A stretch of 64,000 bases of DNA from Isochrysis galbana. Its lineage: Eukaryota > Haptophyta > Isochrysidales > Isochrysidaceae. The position numbers were made by a program, and so were the translations under genes. The notes beneath the pieces were generated by a model. It did not search any database. It saw nothing but the letters and a program-made list of their open reading frames with translations, and had not been told where the DNA came from. Position 1 is the first letter of the stretch; the number at the start of each line of letters is the position of its first letter. Positions 39,446 to 50,459 of this stretch are shown here, one piece after another. The stretch spans positions 714,979 to 778,978 of the forward strand of contig CM030934.1 in assembly GCA_018136815.1 (NCBI GenBank), written 5' to 3'.

Positions 39446-40620
39446 GGCGATAGGGTTCGAGCGGAATGCACCTGCTCCTAGCGGCGGGTTGTCACGGATG
39501 TCCCTCCGTCCTCTCCTGTATTTACTTTCTAGCTCTCGTGAGGTCTCTCTCTTCACGTGAGGAGAGGCGACGGGCCCCCTCTCTCCTTTTTCTCTTTTCC
39601 CTTTCCCCCTTCTCACGCGCCCACTTTGTTTACGTTAGTTTCCTACGTGTTACGTGTTACTGTGAGTGTGCAGTGTGCGTGAGATAGTGGTGTTTGGGGT
39701 TTGTAGAAAGATTTTTATCCGGTTCTGCGACGAAGAGAGCTCGAGCGATGGCGTCGCTCCTCTCCCTCTCGGCCGCCCTGGTCACCGTGATGGTGATGGT
39801 GCCAGGGCGGTACGGGGCCTCACCCTCCTCCAGTGCCGCTCTGGGTGCTAGGTGGCCTGTTTTTGCCCAGTTGCTGTTGCACAAGTTGCATTCGTGACGT
39901 CGTATTGATTGGTGAGTCTCTCCCGACGTCATTCGGCTCGGTGCAGGCGGCTGAGACTGGGGGGTGGCTCAGGCGCGTGCTTGACTTGTGACTTGTATTT
40001 ACTCGTCGACTCGGGGTATTGACTCGGAAACTCGGGGGGGCTCGCTGGGGAACACGGAGGGACTCGGCGAAGTTGCTACAAAAACAAAAACACTCTCTAG
40101 TCTCTAGAACCCCAAAAACCAACGACCTTGGGCTAAGAAATCTAACGTACACACTCCGGAATCCGGAATCATACGATGAACAAACCCCTCCCACGCGGCG
40201 AAGGCTGAAGAAGGCTGCTGAGGTCGCGATCGCTCATCATGCGCGAAGAAATACGGGAAGAGAACGCAAAACTACGTAAACTTAAATAAATTATTAATGT
40301 CATATCCTAGCCAACCCCACTAGCTAATTGGACATAACTTTTCAGCCCCGGGCCCCCAACGCGAAAACATGGGGCTACACGCCCCGAGCAACAAAAATAT
40401 TCGGAAAATGATGAGCCCTCTGTACACTATAGACAAGGATTTCAACCTAGGAGCTAGGAGCATCAGAAGACCTCTTGCAGGCGGCGAGAGGCCTGGACAT
40501 ACGGAACATCACCTAGGGTAGCTAAATCTCTTAATAGGAACCACAGCGGGAATCAATTAAAATCTTACGTTACATAAATGAGGAAAACCCGAGTCGAAAC
40601 TAGATCAAGGGACGAGCCAC
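39446..40620. other. intergenic, no recognisable gene
   Basis: Contains GACTCGG-type short repeats (about 40005-40065), similar in kind to those near 56120-56170. At 40307-40325 CCTAGCCAACCCCACTAGC recurs at 50727-50745. No protein recognised. Confidence 0.45.
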
Positions 40621-41036
40621 AGTCTCCCACCCCCTTCTCTCCAACTCCCGGCCGAAGCAGCGCGCGCGGCCTCCCTGGAACCAGCTTCTCCGCTAAAGAG
40701 GGAACTGGGGAAAAAGGGGAGGGGGTTGCTAGGGGTTAAGGTTGGGTAGTAGGGAGGTTCACCAGCAAGCTGCCTCACGCCGCACATGTAGCGGGAATTT
40801 TTAAGAAGATTTTTTTTTCAGTCCCGGACTCCCGCCATGCCTGACGAGCCAGGTGTCCGCGTGGTACCGGGGGGAGAGGGCATTGCCCCCCCTTCGGTAT
40901 TTGTCCTCCCCCCAGTGCATGCACCGGCCCTGCGCACCCCAGCACATCCTCTCCTCGAGGCCACGCTGGGGGAAAACCCCTTTCGGGTAAAACAACGCAG
41001 GGGGGGGGGGGGGGGCACTCGTGAGTTTAGTTAGGG
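40621..41036 (+). mobile_element. probable LINE 3' tail followed by a new LINE-like 5' start
   Basis: GTAGCGGGAATTTTTAAGAAG plus a T-run (40790-40820) resembles the LINE tails. It is immediately followed by CAGTCCCGGACTCCCGCC and an ATG (40837) opening a short Pro/Gly-rich frame (MPDEPGVRVVPGGEGIAPP). This copies the head-to-tail arrangement at 35716/35717 but with a different 5' sequence. Confidence 0.4.
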
Positions 41037-42437
41037 GTCCAGAGCACTAATCTCCCTCGCCCGAGCGAGTGGCCGCGGCGAGCCGCGGCCCTTCCCTCCT
41101 GGCTCTGGCAGCCCCCATCTTCTTTTACCTAAACAGGGCAAGAAGATACGTTAGCACCGGAGGGGGGAGCTGCCGCTCCCCCCTCCCCTCTCTCTTCCCT
41201 TTTCTTCCTCTCTTCCCTGCGGCGGGGGCCCATGGCGCGCGCCTGCGGCCCCACTTCAGGTCCCCAGATGGCCAGCAGGGGCCTGGGAGCACAGCTCAGG
41301 GGGCAGGTGAGGCTGGGGGCTGGGGCATGGCCCTGGCCCCTCCTGCCTCTCCCTCGCTGGCGCCCCGCGCCCCTGCAGGTCGACAGGAGCTTGCTGGGGG
41401 TTCCTGATCGGGGGGCCCAGGGGCCAGGGGGAGGAGGGGCTGGTCAGAGAGATGGGCAGGCCACGACGGGCCAGGGCGGGCGAGTCAGGCGGGCCTGTGG
41501 GGAGAGGAATGGGTCAGCAGAGCTGTTTGCAGTGGGTGGTTCCTCCCCCATGGCAGGGGAGGAGTGGAGAGGGGGGGGGGCAAGCGCCGGTGTCATCCTC
41601 CTCAGGTTGGGGTTGGAAGTGGTGTGGGGTGGGGCTGGCGGCCATGCTGCGTGGGCAGGTGAAGCAGAAATCGGCCGAGTGAGTTGGCATGAAACGCCGA
41701 TAAGACAGCCGTCTGGTGTCCCCAGACCATTTAGTCCGAACACCAGCGACAAGGGGGGGCTGACCGCCGCCGTGCTCTCGCTGGAGCGCGGCGATGGTCG
41801 GCCTGTCAGGCGGGTCGGTCGCCATCGCTCTGCCTCGGATTCGGAATCGAGCGGAGAGAGAGACGAGGGGAAATCTTCCCCCGGTCCGACGAAAAAAAAA
41901 TGTGGGCCTCCGGATCAACAAGAGTGTTTTTTTACCCAAGCCTCCCCCACCTCTAGTTGTTGCAGCGAGGGCGTGGAGGTGGAGGCACACGATCCCTACT
42001 GTAAAAGTAGGTTCATGAACAATGTAGCGAGTATAAGTCATTGTTGTTGGCCCTCGACAATCTACCTCAGCACTCGCAATAGCCCACACATCGTGACGGC
42101 GTGACGTGTTGAGATGTAATAGAGCAGGACTTGACGCTTGACTGAAGGGAATTCCCCTCCCCCTTGGCTCTCCAAGCGTCAGGGGCAAAATCCAGGAAAG
42201 GGGACAAATTGTGGCGGGCCTGACAACCTTCGGAAATGCTCGATGTCGACAAGCTCAGCACAATAGCCCTAAGGTTGCGCATACCACCATTCGCCATGGG
42301 AACAGCTTCAGGGAGTTGACAACTCATTTCCATACAAGACCGCAGGAGCGAGACGAGTTGTCAACAGTCCATCGCCAAGGTGCAAGCCCGTAACTGGGCC
42401 AAAACTCACTGCGCAACTGCCAATGAGAGTAGCGCAT
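41037..42437. other. GC-rich region, no recognisable gene
   Basis: Long frames exist on both strands (for example 41232-42104 plus, 42188-41514 minus) but read as low-complexity Gly/Arg/Pro. 41306-41526 is the second copy of the 5074-5290 dispersed repeat. Confidence 0.45.
41306..41526 (+). repeat. dispersed GC-rich repeat, copy 2 of 5074-5290
   Basis: See 5074-5290 for the shared ordered blocks; the most similar part is GGGCAGGCCACGACGGGCCA to GGGTCAGCAG. Confidence 0.65.
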
Positions 42438-43631
42438 CTAGAGTGCGAAGACGTCTGTGGTTTGGTAGTCGAAGAGGTAAGGGAACTGATTGCCAGTGAG
42501 GACCGACTGGGTCACGAAGCCCGAGAAAGCGAACATCGCAAGGCGGCCGTTGGCGAGCTCCTTCATCTGAAGATCCGCCATCTTGGCAGGATCGGAGCCG
42601 AAGCCAAGGGGATCGAAGCCTGACGCGCGTGGCGGGGGGGGGAGGCTGAAGAGAACTCTTGTCATCAGGAGCATTCGACGCTCGGATGTGAAGCAACTCC
42701 ACTATGGCAACAGCAATGGCAGGGCAAGCCGCACCGAAGTCGCCGGCAGCACGACCGGAGCCACGGATGGTCTGGTCAATGCCGATGGTGCCAAAAACCT
42801 CAAGGAGGCCAATCCAGAGCAGCAGCTGCGACATGGCGCCCGAGGCGACACACGCATCATGAGCCTCGAGAGTGGTGTAATCGAAGCCTGGGAAATGCCA
42901 GAAATCGGTGAAGCCGAAGCCGAACTGCGACAATCACAGGAGGAAGAGTAATGCTTGGAGTATGTGCAAAGATATTTCAGGGCGAATGAAATTCACTCTT
43001 GCCCCCCCCCCCTCCCCTCCCCCCCTTCCCCTCACCCTCCGAAAGACCACAAGAGGAAAGGTGACGCTTGAAGTCTGTGCGGAGAGATGTTCCAGTAGGC
43101 TAAGCTTGCCCCCCCCCCCCCATGGATTGAAGGCGGCTCAACTCACCGTGGCAAGCATGGCGACACGGCAGTGCTTGAGCTCGGCCTCGCGCAGCCAGTC
43201 CTGCAAAGCAAGGCAAAGGGAGCTGTGAGTCCACTGCCATGTCCAATCTGGGCTGTCCCCCACAATATCATGCGTTCACTCTGCGCAGACAGCTCGCTGT
43301 CAGGCACACTGCGCCGCACCATCGGCAGGATCTCGGAGAAGCCAAGCGGGTCGAAGCCGACGTCACCGACGTAGCCCTTGAGCGCCTTCCTCTTGACAAG
43401 GAAGGGGAGGGACTCGGAGTACTCCACCGGCGGTGGGGCGGGTGGCGGAGCAGGAGCCGCCGCCTCCTCTGCCTCCTCAGCGGGCTTAGCTGGCGCAGCC
43501 TCGTCCATCCGAAGGAAGCGGAGTGCATCGGCATGCGCGGTCATCTTGGGCCGGGCGAGCGCGGCGGGCGTCGCGCCCGTCGAGAGCGCCGTAGCGACGC
43601 CCACGGAGACGGCGAGGGTGCGGAGAGCCAT
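42438..43631 (-). CDS. fucoxanthin/chlorophyll a/c-type light-harvesting protein, 4 exons, 245 aa
   Basis: Deduced exons 43631-43320, 43200-43147, 42924-42735 and 42619-42438. All junctions are GT-AG with phases 0, 0, 1, and exon lengths sum to 738. Exon 1 encodes a targeting leader ([17 protein letters not shown]), an Ala/Glu/Pro-rich stretch and [14 protein letters not shown]. Exon 2 supplies helix 1 with the chlorophyll-ligand pattern EAELKHCR. Exon 3 supplies [12 protein letters not shown] and the middle helix [18 protein letters not shown]. Exon 4 supplies [20 protein letters not shown] and helix 3 [15 protein letters not shown]. Function: thylakoid antenna pigment binding. HCR replaces the usual HGR/NGR in helix 1. 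It shares a 155-bp upstream gap with the divergent chaperonin-like gene. Confidence 0.93.
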
Positions 43632-43786
43632 CGGGAGGAGCAGCGGTGAGGGGTTTGGATGCAAGCTCCGCGCGAGGCGAGGGGGAGGGGGGAGAGAGAG
43701 AGGGGGGGGGGGGGGGGGCAGTCTCGCGCGCGGCGGGGGGAAGGCGGAGGGGGGGGGGGGGGGAAGGGGCGGGGAGGAGGTAATTT
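43632..43786. promoter_or_regulatory. short bidirectional upstream region (light-harvesting vs BBS10-like gene)
   Basis: 155 bp, strongly G-rich on the plus strand (G-runs and GAGAGAG at about 43691-43717 and 43752-43763); on the light-harvesting sense strand this is C/CT-rich. Both genes must use it unless the chaperonin-like start lies further downstream. Confidence 0.5.
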
Positions 43787-46700
43787 ATGCCTCGCCCCGC
43801 CGGGCGGCGCCATCCCGCCCCCCCCGCCCCACCCCCATCCACCCCCTCCCCCCGCCCCAGTGGGGGGGAGGCCGAGGTGTGTTGTTTTTTTGCCGCTCAT
43901 CGAGCGCTGGCCCTTTCCGCCGGTCAGAATGAGGAGGTGGGGAGCCCCCCCCCCCCCCCCCCCCCCGGCCGTCCCCCCCCCCCTCTCTCCCTCCCCTTCC
44001 GCTTCTCCCCTCTCTGCCCTCCCTTCCGCCCCCTCATCACCCCTACTCGCTCTGCTGCTCCTCGTCTAGCCCTCGACCCCAGCCCTCTCCCGCCCCGCCT
44101 CCGCCTGCTCACACAGCTGCCCCACCCCCACCTGCCCGCACCATTGGACGAGCAGAAGCTCGTCGCCGAGGCGGCGCGCGCCGCGCGACGCCTCGCGCAT
44201 GCAGTGGCCTCCTCATTCGGGCCGCAGCCGAGGGAGAAACTGCTCGTCTCGGCAGTCGGCAAGGTGCTTATCACTTCCTCCGGCTCCGCCATCCTTGGCT
44301 CACTCGTCTCGGAGCCTGCCGACTCGCCCACCGCTCGCTACTTGATCGACTGTGCGCTGAGCCATGCGCGCTCCACCGGCGAGGGCGCCAGCGCGTTCGT
44401 GCTCATGGCTGATGCGGCGCTTGCTTCCGTGGAAGTAGAGCTGGCCCCGCTGACTCCAGCGCTCCGGCGCCAAGCCCAGGCTCGCATCGCATGGGAGCTA
44501 TGCGTGCTTGTGCACCACACGCTCCCAGTCGTGTTGGAGCCTGAGTGGCGTTTGGCTGCGCTCGCAGTGCCACTTCGCGCGCTTGATGTTAGGACCGCGG
44601 CGGCTCTGATCAGGCAGGTCGGTCAGGCGATTGCCACAACTTCGTTGGGATCAGCGTTTTCTTCTCCTGCGGCTGCCGCGATTTGCTCTGCGCTCCTGCA
44701 TGCGCTGCTCCCACCTGACGAGGCGGGTGACCCACCGAGTCTGAGTTCTGCAGCTCAGGGCAATGTTGCGAAAGCTGCGGCTCAGGGCGGCGAAATCTAC
44801 CCTCACGCCACCACGCTCTGGAGCACGGTGCAGGCGCGCGCAGCGGGCTGTTTGGCAGTGGAGAGCGCCGCAGGAGCTGCCGTCGGATCGTCCACTGGAT
44901 TCGCAGGGCTCCTCCTACGTGCGAAGCTGTTAGACAGCGATAGCATGCCACATGCATGCGATGCTGGTAGCTTGATGATCCTGGGGCGCGCTGCCTCTCC
45001 GCCCGAGGCAACGCAAACGCCAACGTCAAAGCAGCAGGGGCTGCGAGCGGTGTTTAAGGTTACTTCCCCTGCTGTACCGTCGCTCGCCGACCAGGCCGCT
45101 GCTGCCGACAGGGCCGCTACTCTGGGAACCAGTGTGTCCGGTGACGCATCCATCCAAAGCTTGCCGCAGGACACCACTCGCCATTCCGCTGCTTCCATTG
45201 CCGACTTGGCTGACTGGATGACACGTGAGCGCCAGCGTTGGGTGGATACTGCCTACGAGGCAGGGGTGCGCCTCATTATCAGCTGCGCCCCTCTTAGTCC
45301 ACTTCTCGCACAATTGTGTGCCGCTCGCGGGATGGCGGCATGTGAGGGCATCGACGCGGATGCGCTGTCGCCACTCCTCGCCTCCACGCGGGTACAGCCG
45401 ATACAAGCCTGGGTGCGGGCCACTGAGCTTAAGGAATTGCTGGAATCGCCGGCATTAGGCTTTGTCCTGCACTCGTGTGCCTATTGCTTCGAGCGGCTCG
45501 GCGGGCAGTGGTGGCTACGGCTGAACCCCGGTCGACAAGCGGCGCCAGCTTTGCGGACGGCTTTGCTCCGGGCTCCAACTGATGGCTTGGCAAGGGAGTA
45601 CGCTCGAGCCGCCGAGAGTGCGATGCGTACCCTCCGCCTTTGGCTTGGGGAGCCCACAGGCGGGGACGTGACCATCGTCCCAGTCCGCGGCTGGCGTGGA
45701 GCAGCGTCGGTAGTGAGTGACCACAGCGGAAGCAGTGGTGCAGAGAGTGGCAACGGGACGACGAGCACATTCGCGAGGGGCATGCCTGTGGTCATCCAGG
45801 GCCTGAATGGTGCGCGCGAATACAACGGCTTGAGCGGCACTGTCATGAGTTGGGAGGCATCACGACAGCGCTACGCTGTACGCATTGAGATGGCAAACAA
45901 CAGCAAGGCTCGAGCTAGGGAGTTGGAGGGCAGCCGACCCATTCTTGCCGCGAGGGAGGACGATGCGGCCGCCACCCAGCACGGTGCTTCTTCAGCATCA
46001 AGCAAAACTCTCCTCCTGAAACCGGTTAATCTGCTGCCGATGCGCTCATCTGACTACGAGCGTCATTCTGAGGCATCGGCACGCGCTGACTCCGAGCTAG
46101 GGTCTGCTGTTTCGAGCAGCGGTTCGCTCGATAACCAGGAGCAGCCGTCGGATTTGCTATGTATTGCGGGCGGGGGGGCAGCTGAACTCAAGCTCGAGGC
46201 CATCGTCCGGCGTATTCTCGCAGATGCCTCGAGAAGAGGACCACAACGGCGTACAACCGGGAGAGAGACCGCACCTGACACCAAGAGGACGCTGCATGCG
46301 ACCAATGCTCAAGCCGATGGAAAACGTTCGATACGTCCGCTCCCTGACAACCACCACGGCTTCGACTCAACTAGGAGCGTTGCATCTTGGGACAGCGAGG
46401 TGATAACTCCGGTGAAAGCGTTGCGCATCTTCTCATCAGCGCTGCTAGCAGTGCCACATTGTCTACACACCAATGCTGGTAGCTGCGCTGCTGGCGTGCG
46501 CGTGAGCTCACATGGCTGTGTGGGGAGGGGCACACGCGATAAGAGGTGGTTGAGCGTGTTGCTCGCGCTACAACAAGCGCATGCGGCCTCGTCCGGCTGC
46601 CGGCTGGGCCTTGTGGTACAAACTCAGCCTTTAGCCAACAGGCAAGCGCAGTCTTGTCACTCCACACCACCGACGCTCTTGCCGGTGCAATGGCAATGCA

Positions 46701-46972
46701 TAGGAGACGCTGCAGACGCGTTGATTCTTCACCCTTTCGAGGCGCGCTTGCGATTGGTTCAGTCACTCCTTTCCTGCTTGGTCCAGCTCTTGCGCATCGA
46801 TGCCATCGTGCCCACAATCCGCTTCCGGCACGAGCGGAAGGCCTGCGCAACTACTATGTGTAGTACTGCTCGCCGAAGGACGCACCGACGTACTAGCCGA
46901 ACTTGGCAGCTGGATTCGCCGAGCACTTCATCCTCGGATGACAGTGGCGATGACACACAGTCAAGTGGTTGA
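43787..46972 (+). CDS. BBS10-like group II chaperonin homologue with SH3/KOW-like insertion
   Basis: Frame open from the ATG at 43787 to 46972 (1061 codons), but the first ~120 residues are Pro-rich and the start is uncertain; the conserved part begins near LDEQKLVAEAAR (44139). Chaperonin landmarks: VASSFGPQPREKLLVSAVGK, LITSSGSAILGSL and STGEGASAFVL (GDGT-loop position, here GEGA as in BBS10-type TGDGA); CIAGGGAAELKLEAIVRRI (GGGA motif, about 46163); and HPFEARLRLVQSLLSCLVQL near the C terminus. Between about 45780 and 46045 an SH3/KOW-like module interrupts the fold (GMPVVIQGLNGAREYNGLSG, VMSWEASRQRYAVRIE, LLLKPVNLLPM). BBS10 assists BBSome assembly in ciliated cells. ATPase competence is doubtful, since GDGT is changed. 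Symbol withheld because orthology is not proven. Confidence 0.68.
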   Translation: MPRPAGRRHPAPPAPPPSTPSPRPSGGEAEVCCFFAAHRALALSAGQNEEVGSPPPPPPPGRPPPPLSLPFRFSPLCPPFRPLITPTRSAAPRLALDPSPLPPRLRLLTQLPHPHLPAPLDEQKLVAEAARAARRLAHAVASSFGPQPREKLLVSAVGKVLITSSGSAILGSLVSEPADSPTARYLIDCALSHARSTGEGASAFVLMADAALASVEVELAPLTPALRRQAQARIAWELCVLVHHTLPVVLEPEWRLAALAVPLRALDVRTAAALIRQVGQAIATTSLGSAFSSPAAAAICSALLHALLPPDEAGDPPSLSSAAQGNVAKAAAQGGEIYPHATTLWSTVQARAAGCLAVESAAGAAVGSSTGFAGLLLRAKLLDSDSMPHACDAGSLMILGRAASPPEATQTPTSKQQGLRAVFKVTSPAVPSLADQAAAADRAATLGTSVSGDASIQSLPQDTTRHSAASIADLADWMTRERQRWVDTAYEAGVRLIISCAPLSPLLAQLCAARGMAACEGIDADALSPLLASTRVQPIQAWVRATELKELLESPALGFVLHSCAYCFERLGGQWWLRLNPGRQAAPALRTALLRAPTDGLAREYARAAESAMRTLRLWLGEPTGGDVTIVPVRGWRGAASVVSDHSGSSGAESGNGTTSTFARGMPVVIQGLNGAREYNGLSGTVMSWEASRQRYAVRIEMANNSKARARELEGSRPILAAREDDAAATQHGASSASSKTLLLKPVNLLPMRSSDYERHSEASARADSELGSAVSSSGSLDNQEQPSDLLCIAGGGAAELKLEAIVRRILADASRRGPQRRTTGRETAPDTKRTLHATNAQADGKRSIRPLPDNHHGFDSTRSVASWDSEVITPVKALRIFSSALLAVPHCLHTNAGSCAAGVRVSSHGCVGRGTRDKRWLSVLLALQQAHAASSGCRLGLVVQTQPLANRQAQSCHSTPPTLLPVQWQCIGDAADALILHPFEARLRLVQSLLSCLVQLLRIDAIVPTIRFRHERKACATTMCSTARRRTHRRTSRTWQLDSPSTSSSDDSGDDTQSSG

Positions 46973-48509
46973 AATGGGCCCAGCTTCTTGAACTGTTGGG
47001 TAGCGCTGTGAAGCAACGTGCCAGCACGAATCGCTTTGAATGGCCAGATGAGAGCAAGAGGCCAATCTGTATGCATGTGCATGTGATGGATCGTTGGGGC
47101 CATCGATGTACCATTTCCCGTCTTCCGTTGAGCCCCACTGCCACTAGGAGCAATCAACAGCACTTCCAATATGCAGCTTTCGAATTGTGGACGCACATCA
47201 TGGAAGAAAAAGCAATGGCTCGTTGCCTCTCACCAGCTACTCTCAACCGGAAGCCCTGTGGGCAAGTCCCTGCCATGAGTCTATTTTACAGTCGTCGGTG
47301 TGTTTTTACCTGGTACCAACCAACCCACAAAGCGCAGCGCACTTGCTTGCCCGCACACCATACACCTTGAAATACGGCGCTGCCAGTTTCGAGCTTGGCT
47401 CTACAAACGTGCTGCCCTTTGAAGCGCTCTCCCTAGCGCACGCTCCCTAGTTCCCCTTCCCATTGTATTCCCCAAAAAACAATGGGCATTCAATGGTCAA
47501 TGGGTGAAAAACACCTAGTCTAGCCACTGTGGGGAAACACCCCGGAGGCGAGAAGCATTCATTTGGTCCCACCGTGCTAATAGAAAATAAATCCCTCCCC
47601 CTCCACCAAATGCACAGAAATGTGAATCCACCGCACCCAAAGCACGAACCATCCCTTGAGACAGTTTATGGATACCGCTTATCTTTCACACTGTCGCATT
47701 CGCGATCGGCTCTCTCATTTGTGCCTCTTCGCGCTCGTTGACGTTGATTGTTCCGGTTTTACTCGTTACTCGTTACTCGTTGGTTCTTTACTCGCAGCTC
47801 GCCTGATTGCTCCTTGCCTGCTTGCTTGCGCCCCTTTGTGGCCGACCTGGCCTTGTTCTCGCGCCCCTTTGTAGCCTGCCTCGCCTCGTTCTCGCATGCC
47901 TGCGCTTGGGGCCTTGCTCTAGCCCCGGTCCCTCCTTGCCCTCGTTCCCCCGCGCTCGTCCTCGTTCGCTTGTCGCAGGTGTGCTCGCCGCTGTGGATTT
48001 TTCCCCAGCGGTTAACCTACTTCCTTGCCCCTTGTTTTCATCAGCGCACGAGAAGTGCTACTAGGTTATTTGGTTTTTGGTTCGGGGGGGGGGTCGCGCG
48101 TGGAGCGCGCAAAGCGCTCTAGGCGGTTCGGGGGGTCGGAAAACGCCTTGAATTGTCGTCAAATGCGGTTCGGGTGCGGGGGGGACGCGCGCTCCGTCTC
48201 GGGTCTCGTCAGATACAATATTGTAAGAGTACACAGCCGTCTTTGGGCCCACTCGACCTGCTGCGACGGTCGTGTGAGAACGACGCATGCGCGACGGAGC
48301 AACGCTGGCAGGGCAGTGTGCCTGCGGTTCTGTCTCACCTGTGGGAGCCCTGTGGCAGCCCGCATAGTGGCTAGGCCAGATGTGTCGGACCAGCCCGATG
48401 AAAGCGGGAGTCCTGCCGGCACTTGCCAAAAATAGAACGTCAAACTTTTGGCAACGAGGGGTAGAGCAGAGTACTTTACGGTTCCCGGCTGGCCGACGTT
48501 CGCTGTCGG
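46973..48509. other. intergenic, no recognisable gene
   Basis: A 133-codon frame at 46969-47370 has no recognised similarity. 47930-48050 is the second copy of the 23105-23260 repeat; G-runs near 48083-48092. The promoter of the glycosyltransferase is presumably in the last few hundred bases. Confidence 0.45.
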
Positions 48510-50459
48510 ATGGCGGCCCGCGTGTTGCTGCTGCTCGTCAGCGCCGCGGCGGCGACGGCGGTGCGGCAGGAGGATGTGGAGGTGGTCGACGTGCGCGGCA
48601 TCTACGATCATCCCTCGCGCCGCCTCGCCCAGGGCCGACGCCTCGCCGAGGAGCTCCAGTTCACCGAGGCGCTCGCGCGGCAGACCGCTGGCAATAGCCG
48701 CCAGATCATCCTCTCCTTTGTCAACCGGATACGGCTCGACTTCGCCTCGACGTGGGAGTACCACGTGAGAGCGCTTGGACTCACCAATTACCTCATCGGC
48801 GCCACCGACGACGACGCGCTGAAGGCACTCCACGCCGCCAAGACGCCATGCTTCTCGATGAAGACCAATCTGCCACAGGGCGAGTGGCCATGGGGCTCGC
48901 CATCATTCAAGGCGCTCGGGCCCCACAAGATCGAGCTCATCTATAAGAGCATCCAGTGGGGGCTTGAGGTCGTCATCACCGATATTGATGCTCTCGTGCT
49001 CCGAGACCCGTTCCCTTTTATGGCGCGGTACCCGGACGCCGGCTTCCTCACCACCTCTGACCACTTGGGGAACACGACAGCAGATGGTGGGCTGGAAGAC
49101 CATCGCGGCATCCATTCCGCTTACAACATCGGATACATGTTTTTTCGACCCTCGGCCATGCCCCTTGTGCTTGAGTGGCGCAGGTGCACAGCACCAACCC
49201 TCACCAGCCTGCAGCGACCTGAGCAGCCGGCTGTGTGTTCACAAACAAGAGATGGGGCTTCTCCTTGCTTGCTCTCACCGCTGCACTCTGCCAGCGCATG
49301 CTCTCGGAATCCTCTGCATCTGCGGCCATATGACTGCACATTTCTGTTGCTCCCTGACGATCCTCATTCGTGGAATCGCAGGTACATCGGCGAGGATCCC
49401 AAAAACCGATGGGACCAAGGAGAATTCAACCGGATTGCGCGCAAAGGTTGGGATCCAAGAAAGACAGCAGGGTTATCTGACCCCCGTCTCTTCTGGTCAT
49501 ACGAGCAGAAGGTGGTGGGCGGTGTTCTGCCGATATCCCTCTTTTGCGGTGGTCACAACTTTTTCGTCTCGCAGTTGGCGCAACGGCTTGGGCAGCCCGC
49601 TTACTCTATCCACACAACCTTTCAATATTCTGCCGCAGCAGGAAAGCGCCATCGGTTGCGGGAGGCGATGGTGTGGATCGACGATCCTTCTTACTATGAT
49701 CCACCTGGTGGTGTCCTCACTTTCACTCCGGATGTCCCTGACGCTCTTGTTTTCCCAAAGGGTGGCATGAACACGTCTGGCCACATTGCTCTTATCAACC
49801 ACCAACTGCGGCAGATCCGATCCGGCTTGGCGCTAGCCATTTCACTCGGGCGTTTGCTTGTGCTGCCAGAAGTGACGTGTGGGTACGATAAAGCCTGGTA
49901 TGCACTGTCTTCCGGACAGGCAAAGGGTGCCTTCGGCGGTGCACACAGTTTCATCCTGCCCATACGCAAGTGTCCGCTCGATCACTTCCTCGAGGTCGGC
50001 CCCCTCCATCCGCTTGAGACGCTCCGCGAGTACTCCTTTTTGTCCAATCCGCGAACGCCCGAAGCCGTCAAGAAATCGGTCGCCACTGCTACCGTAGATC
50101 TCGCGCAAGCTTCGGCGGAGGTCGAGCGGCTAGCGACCGACTTCAGAGGCACGAAGGTCCTGCAGGTGAGTAGACATGCATTTGCACCTAGCTTCGGCTT
50201 TCCTAGCTGAACCTAATATGTTCTGTTGAAATCTACTGAGGTATACACTGGTCCAATTCCTCTCACGCTTGCCGCCTGAACTTGCCTGCAGATTGACAAC
50301 CTAGCGAAGATCGATGCGACGAAATTACTAACAACAACGCAGCGCTTATCGTTCCGCAAGCGATTCTTATTTGCGTCCGGCTCTTGGTGTTGTGCACCAA
50401 ATGACGACGTGAAGGTTGGGCTACCAAAATCGTACCGTTTCAGCTTGATGAATGCTTGA
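48510..50459 (+). CDS. GT77-like nucleotide-diphospho-sugar glycosyltransferase, 3 exons, 541 aa
   Basis: Deduced exons 48510-49183, 49382-50165 and 50292-50459. The introns are 198 bp (CAG|GTGCAC ... CGCAG) and 126 bp (CAG|GTGAGT ... TGCAG); both are multiples of three, and the first has no stop, so an unspliced reading hides it. Signal peptide MAARVLLLLVSAAAATA. The catalytic block is VVITDIDALVLRDPFPF (metal-binding DxD, Asp158/Asp160), then LTTSDHLGN, SAYNIGYMFFRPSA, LEWRR|YIGEDPKNRWDQGEF and NFFVSQ; this matches the nucleotid_trans (PF03407/GT77) family of xylosyl/arabinosyltransferases. Expected location: secretory pathway (Golgi lumen), glycosylating cell-surface polymers or glycoproteins. 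Donor and acceptor unknown. Confidence 0.87.

Noticed and set aside
41232..42104. 290-codon frame on the plus strand, and 224-codon frame at 41514-42188 on the minus strand
   Set aside because: Low-complexity, overlapping each other and a dispersed repeat; no recognisable motif in either.
48159..48833. 224-codon minus frame opposite the glycosyltransferase start
   Set aside because: Antisense shadow of a strongly supported coding exon.
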